NCBI RefSeq assembly: GCF_017591435.1
Contig: NC_059301.1
Coordinates: 36,282,050-36,346,049 of the forward strand
Direction: 5' to 3'
DNA: 64,000 nucleotides
Source of the DNA: Portunus trituberculatus
Taxonomy: Eukaryota; Arthropoda; Malacostraca; Decapoda; Portunidae
Part shown: piece by piece, positions 9,606-21,171 of the stretch
How positions within the stretch are numbered: the first letter of the stretch is position 1
Layout: the number at the start of each line of letters is the position of its first letter
Notes under the pieces: generated by a model
Seen by the model: the letters and a program-made list of their open reading frames with translations, nothing else
What the model was told of the DNA's origin: nothing
Database searches by the model: none
Translations under genes and position numbers: made by a program

Positions 9606-10574
9606 ACTATTAACTCAAACTTGAGAAATACAAGATTTTACTGTTCCACTCTTACAACATTTCCTACTGTGACTATAAATTCCCTCTCAGCACATCTAGA
9701 CCAAGACTGAGACTCATATTTACGACTCCTTAAGAGATAAGATAAATTCTAAGACAAAATGTAAGAATCTTTGGTACTACGGCCCCAGTAGATTAACATA
9801 TGAGGAGACAATTATGGTTTTGTCTCACTTCATGCTGTATACTCCCTGCCAAGATCCTGCAAGTCAGTTTAGGCAAGCTATCAGGTTTAACCTCTTTACT
9901 TTGGAAAACAGGAAACGGCTTCCAGCACTGTATCCAGGCTGGAGGGGATGGGGAGATGCCTGACTCAGATGCACTTTCTCTCTCTCTCTCTCTCTATGGA
10001 AATAATGGTGACGGTAAATTATTTTTCATAATAGGTATGTACATTGTCATTATGAGATAAACCCACACAACTTTTAGAGAAAAAAATAAAACTTTGTCTT
10101 CTCAAGGTCATTTTCTGAAGATGACAAATGATAGGAAATGTTTATCTTTAAGGTAAACTAATCTATTGGTACCATAGAAACATTAAAAATTATAATAGAA
10201 TCATTACCAGCATGGTGCATCAGCACTTATCCTGGTATAAGCAAATCATACACCTTTGTAATAATGATAAAGTCAAGTATGCCATTGCATCATATACAAC
10301 CTACATTCTGAAAGATCTCATACAGTATCATGAAAGAAAACAGGTAATCTTTGCAGAAAACAGCCATGATGCAGTATGCACATCATCAAATATATGCAGT
10401 ATGCACATCATCAGATATATCATGAATGCCCCAATGATGCAAAATCTGTCATTGTGTTGAAGGGTTAAGTCATTCCTCTCAATCAAAATCACAGAGTGAG
10501 AACTTGGTTGCTAGATATCATATATGATGATGAAGTCAATGATAAAAAATTAAATGATACGACTGTATTCTTAC
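9606..10574. other. SEC31 intron, unassigned
   Basis: Downstream (minus-strand sense) of the SEC31 exon ending at 10575. A short (CT)n run lies at about 9977-9995. No further SEC31 exon, RNA gene or transposon signature is recognised. The exon following the one at 10575-10786 was not found in the window. Confidence 0.5.
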
Positions 10575-10786
10575 TTGCTGTCTTTGGCTGTAGTGATGAG
10601 AAGGTTGGGATCATGAACACACCAGGCAGTCTTGAGCACACCTCGCTGATGACCCTCCAAGGTTTTGATAGGGGAAGTGGCATAACGCAGGTCCCACATC
10701 TGAGCCCATGGGGTGAGGTCATTGTCACTTGACAACAACAGCTGAGTGGCCACATGAGGGTTCCAGATAACGTTGCTTGTTTTCAT
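10575..10786 (-). CDS. SEC31: SEC31 coding exon 5 (WD40 region)
   Basis: Encodes residues about 210-279. The acceptor is CAG before ATGAAAACAAGC (AG at 10788-10787) and the donor is AA|GTAAG (GT at 10574-10573). It contains NVIWNPHVATQLLLSSDND, QMWDLRYATSPIKTLEGHQR and WCVHDPNLLITTAKDS, corresponding to the Sec31 stretch WHPDVATQ to QMWDLRFASSPLRVLE and the next WD repeat. It starts in phase 0 and ends with two bases of a lysine codon, so translation continues in an unseen exon. The methionine at its start is internal, not an initiator. Confidence 0.93.
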
Positions 10787-10813
10787 CTGTCAATGCATAG
10801 AGACCTACATCTA

Positions 10814-12186
10814 CACTGCTGGTCAGAGCAGAAGGTGCGGTAACTGTGACATCCTGTGAAGGAGATTAGTGACACAGAAAATATGTTTCAATGAGGGTAT
10901 TCACCTAAACTAATAATTGATAGGGTGCTCTCATGCCTTCTTGACCTTTTTGAGTCTCTTGGGAAGTGAATCACCCAGGTGGTGGAGATACTGAGCGTCA
11001 ATACTGTCCCATATCTCCTGAATAGTGGCTTGGAGGCATGGGAGGGAGGAGGTATCTCTCTCCTTTAGCTTCAGTTTTATGTACGCCAAGAGATTTTCTA
11101 TAGGGTTAAGGTCTGGCGAATTTGCGGGCCAAGGTTTTAAAAGGCTAATATTGCAGATATCAAACCAGTCAACAATTAACTTTGCTGTATGGCACGGTGT
11201 ACCATCTTGCATGAAGGTATCAGCATTGCACTTTTCTATACACTCATCTAACTCATCTAGAATTAGCTCAAGTAGTTATTTTGGTTCATACGAACATTCT
11301 TAGGCAAAACACCAATTTTCCAAGACCATAGTAAGAAAAACAACCCCACACCATCAAAGAATCTGGGTTTTACTGTGCGTGTTGTGTAGCGTGGATCATA
11401 ACGGGTTACTACCGGGTCTGCAGCACACACAGTTTCTCTGGTTGTCTGTGACCTGAAAGCTTGCCTCATCTGACCAAAGTACTCTACGCCACTTACCTAA
11501 GTCCCAATCTTTGCAATGAGACACAAAATACAAGTTTACTGTTACAGTGACCATTGTGTGAAGCAAGGGTTTGAAACTGCACTGCAACTCCGGTACCACA
11601 TGTCGCCTTTCACATATCTTAGCATACTTCTTTCAATCAGCCAGCCAGCAAAAAGGGTTCCTGGCCTTAAGTTCCTTGCTGTGTATGCGAGGGTTGGCCT
11701 CAAGCTGTCTCTCACTAACGTTCAGAGTTCTCTGGGTCACACTGCAATTACGCCCTTCAGGATTATAAGGTGGTGGCAAAGCATCTTTTCCTCCTTCACG
11801 ATAAATTTTGATCCAACGTTGAACAATTCTGAGCTATGCCAGTGTTCGTGGCAATTTCTTGATATGACTTATTCTCCCTCACTAAGGCACAAATGACTGA
11901 GATTTGAGCCTTACCAATTAGTAACAGGGCACAATGGTAAGCTCACGCATCAACAAAAAGGGGCCATGAAGGGGGATGAAAGGAAATCCAAAATCAAGCA
12001 CACAATCCACAGGCAAACGTTGACTAAGGAAACATATCATCTTCTTTGGACAACTAGAGCTGCAGAGTTGTCAGAGTGACATAAAGCGAATCCTGTTGTA
12101 TGTTTAAGAGTTAAGAAGGGATGAATGAAATTTGGTCAGAGTGGAAGTCGTGGTCCCTTTCGCGCCTTCCGCTCTGACCAGCAGTG
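10814..12186 (-). mobile_element. Tc1-like DNA transposon in SEC31 intron 4
   Basis: The inverted ends read CACTGCTGGTCAGAGCAGAA at the left and CACTGCTGGTCAGAGCGGAA on the opposite strand at the right, flanked by TA at 10812-10813 and 12187-12188. The transposase lies on the minus strand and is fragmented. The element sits entirely between SEC31 exons 4 and 5, in the same orientation as the gene. Confidence 0.92.
10931..11880 (-). pseudogene. Tc1/mariner transposase (degenerate)
   Basis: Reading leftward on the minus strand: an HTH-like start (EIATNTGIAQ) in a broken frame near 11860-11830, then WRRVLWSDEASFQ with the first catalytic Asp near 11470, VWGCFSYYG, MQDGTPCHTAK with the second Asp near 11205, and SPDLNPIENLLAYIK with the terminal Glu near 11090. 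The spacing of the last two matches the DD34E pattern. Several stops and frameshifts show it is inactive. The C-terminal 93 codons (10931-11212) remain open. Confidence 0.88.
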
Positions 12187-12416
12187 TACAGCCTCACAAG
12201 ATTTTTAGTCTTTAAGATCCTATACAACAGACAACCAGTTTGTTGTTTAACCTTTTTACCATGAAATTAAATGTTCAAACTAACACACACAGACACATGT
12301 AAACACAGAGTTATAAGAGATGCCACATCCATTGCATGTATTATTTACTAAAAAAATAAAATAAAATACACAAGCAACATAACAAATATAAAAATTCAAA
12401 ATAAGTTGGTACTTAC

Positions 12417-12519
12417 CCTTGACACAGTGTCTGAGATGGTCATGATAGAAGACTGTTTCCTCAAGTCCCACACCACACAGTGGCCTGCACAAGTGGATGC
12501 AAAAATGTGCTCCACTTGT
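12417..12519 (-). CDS. SEC31: SEC31 coding exon 4 (WD40 region)
   Basis: Residues about 175-209: RQVEHIFASTCAGHCVVWDL then RKQSSIMTISDTVSR. The acceptor is TTCTAG|A and the donor AGG|GTAAGT. Human Sec31A has the equivalent RQVQHILASASPSGRATVWDL, so two or three residues are absent here in the loop before VWDL. The exon completes an arginine codon split with exon 3 and ends in phase 0. Confidence 0.92.
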
Positions 12520-13036
12520 CTAGAACCAAGATTATGTTTTTAATAATAAAGTAGAATATTTTAATAAACATATGAAGTTATTTCTGCCATTACAGATCCC
12601 AAAACATCCTTTGAAGAATAAGTTACAAGGTTAAGTATGGAACATAAGATCAAAAATGTAATATATTCCTTACTAGAAGGCTGAAAGAAATTAATCATCC
12701 ATAACATATACCATATGTTGGGTTAATAGATTGAAATTGAGACAATAAAAGTCAAACACTTATCTGATATAACACCTAATATTTTCTTAAAATCAAGTAC
12801 ATATATAAAATTATCAAAAAAACAAAAACCATGTTGAGATAAATTTCTTTACTAATATATCAATATTCATAAAAAAACATACTATAAACTTCAAAAACAC
12901 ATGTATGAACATGTTTATTTGCTCACTTTAATTAAAAACATCTATTGCACTACCATGCAACTACAAAGGTAGACAGAAGTCATGAAAAGGACAGCAGTCA
13001 GAGGCCACACACAAGAAATTTCAAGGCTTAACTCAC
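12520..13036. other. SEC31 intron 3
   Basis: AT-rich sequence with no recognised element. It is bounded by a GT donor at 13036-13035 and an AG acceptor at 12521-12520 on the minus strand. Confidence 0.8.
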
Positions 13037-13167
13037 CTATTGAATTCAACACAGGTGACATCAGCACCCAAGGAGAGCTTCTTGCCAGGGATAATTGGAG
13101 CACTGAGATTAGTGACATCCCAGACAGTCACTTCAGAGTCTGAAGAGCCGCAGGCCAAAAAGTTTGC
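13037..13167 (-). CDS. SEC31: SEC31 coding exon 3 (WD40 region)
   Basis: Residues about 132-174: ANFLACGSSDSEVTVWDV, then NLSAPIIPGKKLSLGADVTC and VEFN. This aligns with Sec31 TNLVASGANESEIYIWDLNN and the following proline-rich loop before CIAWNR. The acceptor is TTCAG|GCA and the donor ATAG|GTGAG. The last arginine codon is split with exon 4. The frame is continuous with both neighbours. Confidence 0.94.
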
Positions 13168-14245
13168 CTGAAGGTGATACAAACATGTATGAAAGGTGTT
13201 GGCTCCAGGAAGCAAAGAGGGACTCATACATGAAAGTACTATCTATGTACATATAATATAACCTTGATTCTCTAACTTAATCTGTTGCTGAATGACGTTT
13301 TGAAATTTTAAATGCTCAGAAGTACCATTGGAATCCAGGTAAAATAGATTAATTCAATTCCACACATTAGTCAATCCTTTCTTGGCAGCTTAATACAGAT
13401 GTATCCTCTGCCAAGACAGCCACTCTACAAATTCTCTAGCTCATGAGTTGTTCATTCAAAAAGAGTGTATTCAATAAACTTCGTACAGGTACTCTCCACT
13501 ATATGATTTACTATTACATAATATCTCATTTTTACAATCATTCTTCATTACTACCTCATGCCTGCTTAACTAGTAGCTACACTTCATTCTTATGATCATT
13601 CAAGAGTGCACGCTCCTTGCAGGCAAGTATAGATGGATTTGTCTGGATATGTTAGTATGCATCCATAACACAATTGCATATCAGGGAGTACCAGTAACAC
13701 AGAACTTATCAGAAGATACTGTTTAAATGGAGCAGGTTTTCTCTGTCACCAATCTAGAGATGGAAGCCTTTCACAGTGTGATACAGAAAAGAGTATTTCG
13801 CAAACTATTTGTTTATATCAGTGTTCTTCAATAGGATCACATTTAACTTGCTTTAAAGACTAAATTACTGTCTTACTGAGTCTCTCTTTCAAATACTTAA
13901 GTTAAGGAATTATTTACAGAAACTACATATTAGTAATAAATTACTGCTTTTGCTTTGTCTTTTAGTATTTAAAATCAAGTAACTTTTCTTGGGAACCAAA
14001 GTATGGTACAGCAGCTGAAGCAATTATGGGTTCACAATTATGTTTAAAAACTTGTTTGTTTAAAAAGGGAATTGTTTAGTAACCAAGATTCCACTGTATA
14101 ATCAGTCCATTTCAAACCATTTCTTTATTTTGTCCAATAAAATTATTGTTCATAATTTTCTATAACTTTTGATCTTTTAGTAAATAGCAAGAGAACACCA
14201 AATAGAAAAAAAAATAAGAGTAACAATAATAGTAACCATATTTAC
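13168..14245. other. SEC31 intron 2
   Basis: About 1.1 kb of AT-rich intronic sequence with no transposon ends or coding motifs that I recognise. Flanking splice sites fit the exon frames on both sides. Confidence 0.75.
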
Positions 14246-14435
14246 CTTCAAGTAATTGCAACTAATAGTAAAAACTGGTCCAGTGTGTAAGCCTTGTGTT
14301 GTACCCACAAGACTGTCAGTAGCTTTGGCCAGAAGCTTAGCAGCATCATATATGTATATTGCCTTGTTTTCACAACCAGCATAGATGAGACCAGATGTCT
14401 CAGAGCCCAACCCACTCCACTGCAAGGCATGAAAT
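14246..14435 (-). CDS. SEC31: SEC31 coding exon 2 (WD40 region)
   Basis: Residues about 68-131: RFHALQWSGLGSETSGLIYA, then GCENKAIYIYDAAKLL and HTGPVFTISCNYLK. It matches Sec31 sequence running from a KLIW-type start through LIAGGENGNIILYDP to KHTGPVRALDVN. The acceptor is ATCAAG|A and the donor AAG|GTAAA. The first base completes the arginine codon begun in exon 1, and the exon ends in phase 0. Confidence 0.95.
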
Positions 14436-14766
14436 CTTGATGGAAAGATAAAAAGTAATGTCAGTTTTACTCATCTCGTGCAGTTTTAGCAAGTTTGAAT
14501 AAAACTAGGATAGGATAATTACTAAGCATCAGTTGGGCAAACTCTTCTATGCAATAATTTCCAGTTTTCTTTTTTGTTTCGTCTAAAACTGAAGACATGA
14601 ATCGGAAAGCTTATTCAATGCTTTGTATGTTTAAAATGTGTATTCTGCCATTTTCTAAGGTTCAAGTTTCTTCAGCAGAGTTTACAAATGTTGATGCATT
14701 TACATGAAATATCATATACATTGCTTACTGAATCCAACAATATATCAAAGCTACTGTAAGTCTGAA

Positions 14767-14767
<1 letters not shown>
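14436..14767. other. SEC31 intron 1, 3' end
   Basis: Host intron sequence between the exon 2 acceptor and the CA tract at the 5' edge of LINE C. No feature recognised. Confidence 0.6.

Positions 14768-14768
<1 letters not shown>

Positions 14769-14832
<64 letters not shown>
14769..14832. repeat. (CA)n microsatellite at 5' edge of LINE C
   Basis: A 64-base CA run. The LINE C 5' UTR (tcgccgtcgctgagag) starts immediately after it. Confidence 0.95.
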
Positions 14833-14834
<2 letters not shown>

Positions 14835-15044
14835 GCCGTCGCTGAGAGAGGACGGCTCGTCTCTGGCTGCGGACGGGAAGAAGTGAAAATACCTATGGTG
14901 TTACAGGGCCTGGGTACCTCTAAGTTAGTGTCTTGTTGATGTCCTACTGTTGCATAGTGTTGAAAGTAAGGGATATGGAGAGTGGTCCCTGAGATGAGAG
15001 TGTGGGCGGTGATTGTTTTAGCCGTAATCAGCTGACGATAACAA

Positions 15045-15960
15045 ACATGGCGGCTACTCCTAGACAACCCAAAGATTTTGAATATTTCATAACTACTCCA
15101 CGAGGACTGGAGAAATTAGATATGGATGCAAGAATCCAAACACTGGAAAGTAAGTTCCTAAACATTTTGTCCATAGAAGAAAAACTGGATAGAGTTATAG
15201 CCGAGAATGATTCGTTCAAAAAAGAGATCTATTTGTTAACGATAGCGAATAAAGAGCTATTGAAGGAAAAAGTAGAGATGGAGAAAGAAAACCAACAACT
15301 AAGGAAACAATGTGAAGATATGAAGGCTAAACTCCTAGAAATGTAGATGAAAATATCCAAAGGGGACTTGAGCAAGGAGGAATGCCTTAATCTAATTGAT
15401 GCTAGGATGAAAGAAGTGAACCATGAACATCAGGAAGTACAAAGGTCCTTTAGGGAGATAGTGAAAAAACAGGAAGAGGAAAATAAAGTGATTACGCAGA
15501 GTGAAATGGTAAAGGCACTAAAGGAAAATGAGTATGTGGTGAGAGATATTGCTGAAAAGAAAAAATGTGTGATCATAACAGGATTGAGAGAGGAAACTAA
15601 CAGAAACTGGCAGGATAGGAGGAATAAGGAAGATAACAGGATTAAGTCTTTACTGAATAAGATCTCTGCGGAGGAAGAGGACCTATATGTTGAGGTATAA
15701 GAAAGTGTGAGATTGGGAGCTTTTGAGGAAGGCAAAAATAGACCGTTAAAATTGAAATTAAAGTCTCAGGTGGCAGCTGAGGCCTTGTTGAGGAGGGCTT
15801 GGAAACTTAAGGACTCAGAGGAAACCAAAACAATTTACATAAGAAGAAATATGTCACAGGATGAGCGAAAGAAAATGAAAGAGCTTGTAACTGAAGTGAA
15901 AGAGAGGAATGACGAAAGAACAGAGGAGGAAAAGACCAAGTTTTTTTTGGAGGATGACAA
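15045..15960 (+). pseudogene. LINE C ORF1 (coiled coil plus RRM-like)
   Basis: ATG at 15045 follows gataacaaac. Residues 1-100 begin MAATPRQPKDFEYF and continue as a long charged coiled coil (KVEMEKENQQLRKQCEDM). A TAG at 15344-15346 interrupts, then the coiled coil continues to KKCVIITGLREE (RRM-like start). A second stop lies near 15698. The last part, from LGAFEEGKN, matches LINE A. ORF1 proteins of this design bind RNA and chaperone nucleic acid; here the function is lost through stops. Confidence 0.85.
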
Positions 15961-16760
15961 ATGGGAGGCTAAAGAAGTGGTGGATAAAACAGACGGAATA
16001 GACATTACATGGAAGAAAGAGACTAGGAATGGAATACAAGTGACTTACATGAATATAGATGGATTTCTGTCTAAGAGGCTAGAATGTATGGATTAACTAA
16101 GAAATAACGAACCAGACATAATGTGTGTAGTGGAAACAAAGCTAAGGCCCGAAATAAAGCTAGACTGGTTTGTTGTAAAACACTACAAAGTATGGAGAAA
16201 TGATAGAAAAATAAAGGAGGTGGTGGTATAATGGTTCTTACTAAGGAAGATCTGATAGTGAAGGAGGTGAACTATAGTAAGAGAAATGAGGAAGTGATAA
16301 GTATGCTTATAACAGATGGCAAGAGGGACATTAATATTATAACAGTATACATACCACCCAGAACCAGTGCTTGGGAATATGAACAGTACCAAATGGTGAT
16401 GAGAAATACTCTAGACAGAATGAAGCAAGAACTCATCAGAAAGGATAGAGTGATGATAGTCGGAGACTTTAATTGTAAAGAAATAGTGTGGGAAGACTAC
16501 GAAGTGGTGAACGGTGGTGAGTGGGCAGAGGAATTGTTAAAGGTAGCAACAAATAACTTGATGACACAGTGGGTGAGATCACCAACAAGGTGCAGGGGAC
16601 AAGATGTTGCAGCAAGGTTGGATTTGGTATTTACCAGGGCATCTCTAAAAGAGGAAATTGAACATAAATGTCCCTTGGGAGAAGCGATCATGATGTCCTA
16701 AGCTTTGAGCTGGATACGGAATTAAGCACGAATAAGATTGTGGAACGAGGGAGGAAAAAT
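15961..16760 (+). pseudogene. LINE C ORF2 endonuclease domain
   Basis: VTYMNIDGFLSKRLECMD is followed by the same TAA found in LINE A (16094-16096), then VVETKL, VGDFNCKEIVWEDYE and RLDLVFTRA. A one-base deletion near 16210 and another near 16680 (CPLGEAIMMS in place of CPLGRSDHDV) break the frame before the last histidine-containing block. Confidence 0.85.
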
Positions 16761-16898
16761 TAAATTAAATTAGGGCAAATTATAACCATATAAGGGAGTT
16801 CTTTAATGAAATTGACTGGTCCGTGGTATACCAGGAAAGGATATGCAATTGAAATACGATAAATTTATGGATTTGTATAACTCTGCTGTGAAAAGTTT

Positions 16899-18525
16899 GT
16901 GCCATATTACAGAAAGAGGACTTTAAATAATAAACAGTGGTTTAATAGAAATTGTGAAGAAGCAAAAAAGAACAAAGAAAAGGCATGGAAGAAACTTAAG
17001 AAAAACAGTGATGTATTATCAAGAGAAGTTTACAAAACAGCAAGGAATAGATATGTTGAAGTAAGGAGAACAGCACAGAAGGAATATGAACAGAGGGTGG
17101 TGGAAAACTGTGATAGTGACCCAAAATGTTTTACAAATTCATAAATGGAAAACTAAATATAAGGGAGGTAATAGTAAAGGTAAAAAATGGGGAAGAAGTA
17201 TATGAGGATGCTGGAGATATAGCTGAAATTTTGAATGACAACTTTTGCAAAGTGTTTACAAAGGAGGAGCATTTTATGGGAGGAAGGCCTACGGAAATAA
17301 AGCAAATGCAGGACATCATGGTTACTAAGGAAGATGTAAGGAAAATTATAAGTAATCTGGATATTAATAAATCAATGGGGCCTGATGGCATATCTGGGAG
17401 GTTGCTAAATGAATGTAAGGATCAATTGTTGAACCCCGTATTTGATATTGTGGAAACCTCCATATGAACAGGATTAGTCCCGAAAGAGTGGAAAAGAGCT
17501 GACATTGTGCCTATATATAAGAATGGTAGTAGAATGGAACCGCTAAATTATAGACCAGTATCGTTGACTAGTATATTGTGCAAGGTATGTGAAGAAGTAA
17601 TTAAAGCTAAGTGGAGTGAGTATCTAGAAAGTGAAAACATTCTGAGTGAAAGACAGTTTGGTTTCAGAAAAGGAAGATCGTGCGTATCCAATTTATTATG
17701 TTTTTATTCAAGAGTGACTGACATACTACAACATACAGAGGGATGGGTGGATGCTATCTACTGTAACAAGTTACAGGAAGATCTTGATAAAATATATGAG
17801 TGGAGTAAGGAGTGGCAGATGGAATTTAATATAGGCAAGACCCATGTTATGAAAATGGGAAGAAGTAGATACAGACCAAACTGGGATTACAGGCTGGGCG
17901 ATGAAAAAATTAAAGAGACCAATGAGGAGAAAGACTTAGGAGTAACCGTGCAAAACACTTTGTCACCGGAGAAACACATTAACAAGATTTTTTGGAAAAC
18001 ATATAACAAGCTTTAAAATATTGGCCTTGCGTTCCACTACCTAGACGAAGGAATGATGAAGAAATTATGTACCTTAATAAGACCCCAGTTAGAATATGCA
18101 GCTTTTGTCTGGTCACCGCATATGAAGAAAAATGTGAAGAAGGTAGAAAGGGTACAGAGGCTGGCAACAAGGATGGTACCAGGACTCAGGGAGTTAGACT
18201 ATGAGGAAAGACTGAGGAAGCTGGGGCTGACCACATTAGAAGAGAGAAGAACAAGAGGAGACATGATAACTATGTATAAATTGGTGAACAAGATTGACAT
18301 ACTGGACAGAGTTGATAAAGGTGACCACAAGTAATCATCTCCGAGGACATGGAAAAAGCTAATAAAGACATCTGTCTAAATGACGTGAGAAAATACAGTT
18401 TCCCGCATCGTAGCATTGATAAGTGGAATAAACTGAGCAGTGATGTCGTTGACGCGGTGTGTGTCAATCAGATGAAAGAGAGATATGACAGGAATGGACA
18501 AGGAGACAGGACACAGAGAGCTTAG
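16899..18525 (+). pseudogene. LINE C ORF2 reverse transcriptase and C-terminus, deleted
   Basis: The linker and reverse transcriptase start (KSMGPDGISGRLLNECKD, NYRPVSLTSILCKVCE, FGFRKGRSCVSN) are present. At 17761 the sequence jumps from VDAIY to CNKLQEDLDKIYEWSKEW; relative to LINE A 2636-2947 this omits 312 bases, exactly 104 codons, including the KAFDKVPH block and the catalytic ADD block. The C-terminal WNKLSSDVV block and a TAG at 18523-18525 follow. Confidence 0.88.
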
Positions 18526-18570
18526 CTCGGGCCCTGTAATACACAAATAGGTAAATACAAATAGGTAAAT

Positions 18571-18596
18571 ACACACACACACACACACACACACAC
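18571..18596. repeat. (CA)n shared by LINE C tail and LINE D 5' edge
   Basis: A single CA tract separates the two LINEs. LINE C ends with aataggtaaatacaca and LINE D starts with ttcacaggatttc. Confidence 0.95.
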
Positions 18597-18618
18597 TTCA
18601 CAGGATTTCAAGGAATAA

Positions 18619-19496
18619 TGGAGAAGAGCGTTTATGTGAAGAAAATTCTGGAGTTGGAAGGTAAAATTGAAAAACTGTTTGAAAAGTATGGGGGGCCTGG
18701 AAACAAGTTATGACAATGTAATGAAAGAGTGCGCCGATATGAAGAAAGAAAATGAAGTACTGAAAGAGGAAGTTAAGCTAATTAAAGTGAATTGCGACAA
18801 ATGTGGAGAATCTCTAGGAAAAGTGATGGAGAAGCAGGCTGAATGGAAAAAAAGTCAGGAAGTGGAAAGAAAGGAGGTAAATTACAAAGTTGCAAGTCTG
18901 GAAAAGGAAATCAAAGAGTCTGGGAGAAAACTTTGGGCCTTGCTGAAATTATAGATCAACAGATCATAGAAGAGAAGATTGCTGAGAAAGTGGTGAAGGT
19001 TATTAAGTCAAATGAGACATTGGTGAGGGAAACTGTAGACAAAAAGAGATGTGTGGTGATATTTGGTGTGGAGGAGGATAAGACACCGAGTAAAATGGAG
19101 AGAGAGAAAACATAAAAAGGTGATAAATAATATCATTAATGTGGTGCAGGAGGAGGAAAAGACCTAGTACAAGAAATAGAGGACTTCCATAGAATTGGAA
19201 AGTTCACAGGAGAAGGTATGAGGCCAATAAGAATCAAACTTAAGTCACAAAAGGATGTAGATGAATTGGTGGAGAAGTCATGGAGGCTAGCCCAGCAGGA
19301 AACAACAAGGAAGATTTGGTTGAGAAGAGATCTCGGTGAAAAGGAAAGAGAAATGTTAAATGAGTTGAGAAAGGAGGCTTTGAAAAAAAATGAAGAGAGG
19401 ACAGAAGAGGAGAAGAAAGAGTTTTTCTGGAGAATCTTGGATATGAGACTGAGGAAGTGGTTCATAACCCAGAAAAATACAGCAAGAAAGGACTAA
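18619..19496 (+). pseudogene. LINE D ORF1
   Basis: MEKSVYVKKILELEGKIEKL opens a coiled-coil region carrying a CDKCGES cysteine pair. KKRCVVIFGVEED (RRM-like start), RIGKFTGEGMRPIRIKLKSQ and FFWRILDMRLRKWFITQK follow. The frame is broken near 18690, 18950 and 19115. It ends about 40 bases past the start of the ORF2 frame (19457), which lies in the -1 frame relative to it. Confidence 0.82.
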
Positions 19497-21170
19497 AGAA
19501 ACTTACTTATGAGCGGAATGTAATGTATTCCAACATAAATGGAGTGATATCGGGATTTAGAACTCAACGATTACTTGAGGACAAGAACCCAGATATTGTG
19601 GGTCTTACTGAAACAAAACTGAGAGAGGAGAAGACCTGATGATGGTTGGAGAAGGAAATATAATGTTTGGAAAAGAAATAGAGTAGGTAAGATGGGAGGA
19701 GGAGTGATGTTGCTGGTTAAAAAAGATATAAAGGTGGATCAAGTGAAAGAAGGTATGGGAAAGGCAGAAGTGCTAAAGATCAGAGCAGAAACTAATGAAG
19801 GAAAAAGAGGCACTACATAGTGGTGTACGTACCACCTAAGACAAATGCATGGTCAGTACAGGAATATGAAGAAATGATAAGTGATACAGGAACATGTCTG
19901 GAAGAAATGTTGGGTGGCTGTGAACGAACTACAGGTTGAACCCGCTTAACGGCATGGATTTAGAATCCCGTGTTTAACGGCAAAAATTTCGTGGGAACAT
20001 AGTGTTGTCTTTAACGGCATTTCGGCATTTAGGCATCGAGTACCGATTCCGGATGCAGTTTCCGCCACAAGCGTTATTTCCGCCTGCTAGACAGCAAAGA
20101 GAGAAGACGATTCGACTTCCTAGTCTTTGTTAGTTCGGTGATATATTTTGGCAAAATGGCTTCGAAAAGGCCTGCAGACTTTGGAAAAAGTGGTCCAAGT
20201 GAAAAGAAAAAGCGTTTGTCATTGACTATTGCACAGAAAGAACATTAATTTTCGTTTTCTCCTAACCTAACTTTTTATTTTCTATTATTTTCTTAAATTT
20301 TTTGTATTTATCGGCTTTAACGGCAAAATCGATTTACGGCAGAAATGAGCTTGCCGTTAAATCGGGGTTCAACCTGTATAATGATGGGAGATTTTAATTG
20401 TAAAGAGGTGTGTTGGGAGGACTGGTCAATGGAAGGATCAGAGACAACATGGGGATATACACTATTGACACTGGCAATGGAAAATGTGTTAACTCAGTGG
20501 GTCAAAGAAGATACTAGGTTTGGAGGAGAGGGAGCATCGTCAAGACTGGACTTGGTCTTTAGTACAGAGCCAATGGTCATTGAGGAGATGAGGGTGGAGT
20601 GCCCTTTAGCAAAGCGTGATCATGCAGTTTTGGAGTTCAAGGTGATAGATGAAGAGAAATCTAGAAGAAATGAAGAATATAAAGTGGGAAGATGGAATTA
20701 TGCCAAGACAGATTTTGGAAACCTAAAGAAATTCTTTCAAGAGACAAATTGGATGAAATTCAAGAGTGCTAAGGGAGCAAATGAAAAGTGGAAGGAATTT
20801 ATAAAAATATACAAAGAAGGTGAGAAAAAATTTGTACCAATAAGACAACATAGAGAAGTTGGAAAGCAGGACTGGTTTAACTATAGATACGAAAAGGCTA
20901 GAACAAGAAAAGAGGATGCATGGAAGAGGTGGAGAAGGAAAAGACGGATTAAGCAGTGGGAAAGTTATAAAAGAGCAAGAAATGAATATGTGTTGATTAG
21001 AAGAGAAGAAAGAAAGAAACAAGAAAAGGATATAATTGATAAATGTAAAGACCAACCAAGGCTTTTTTACAGACATGTGAACAACATCAAAAATAGAGAA
21101 AGTATTGAAAGTTTAGAAGTAAATGGAGTATGCAGTGAGGATCCCAGGGAAATGGCAGAGGCTATGAATG
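19457..21170 (+). pseudogene. LINE D ORF2 endonuclease and linker
   Basis: VMYSNINGVISGF, PDIVGLTETKL and VYVPPKTNAW precede the MITE at 19932. After it come MMGDFNCKEVCWEDW, RLDLVFSTEP and KRDHAVLEF. The linker (WFNYRYEKARTRKEDAWKRW) is open to about 21223. There are frameshifts near 19640 and 19810. Confidence 0.85.
19932..20376 (+). mobile_element. Tigger-type MITE
   Basis: The ends are CAGGTTGAACCCGCTTAACG and, on the opposite strand, CAGGTTGAACCCCGATTTAACG, flanked by TA at 19930-19931 and 20377-20378. A residual transposase start (MASKRPADFGKSGPSEKKKR then LSLTIAQKEH-stop) near 20157-20246 resembles the N-terminus of Tigger transposases and stops abruptly, as expected of an internally deleted derivative. 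Removing it rejoins LINE D GCERT to MMGDFN. Confidence 0.92.
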
Positions 21171-21171
21171 G

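Larger units (their letters stand above)
14833..18596 (+). mobile_element. CR1-like LINE copy C, near full length
   Basis: It has a 5' UTR of about 210 bases, ORF1 from ATG 15045, then endonuclease, reverse transcriptase, C-terminal block and the usual tail of AGGTAAATACAA repeats plus (CA)n (18571-18596). It is the closest relative of LINE A and shows what A lost at its 5' end. A 312-base in-frame deletion removes the reverse transcriptase palm. It lies in SEC31 intron 1, antisense to the gene. Confidence 0.9.
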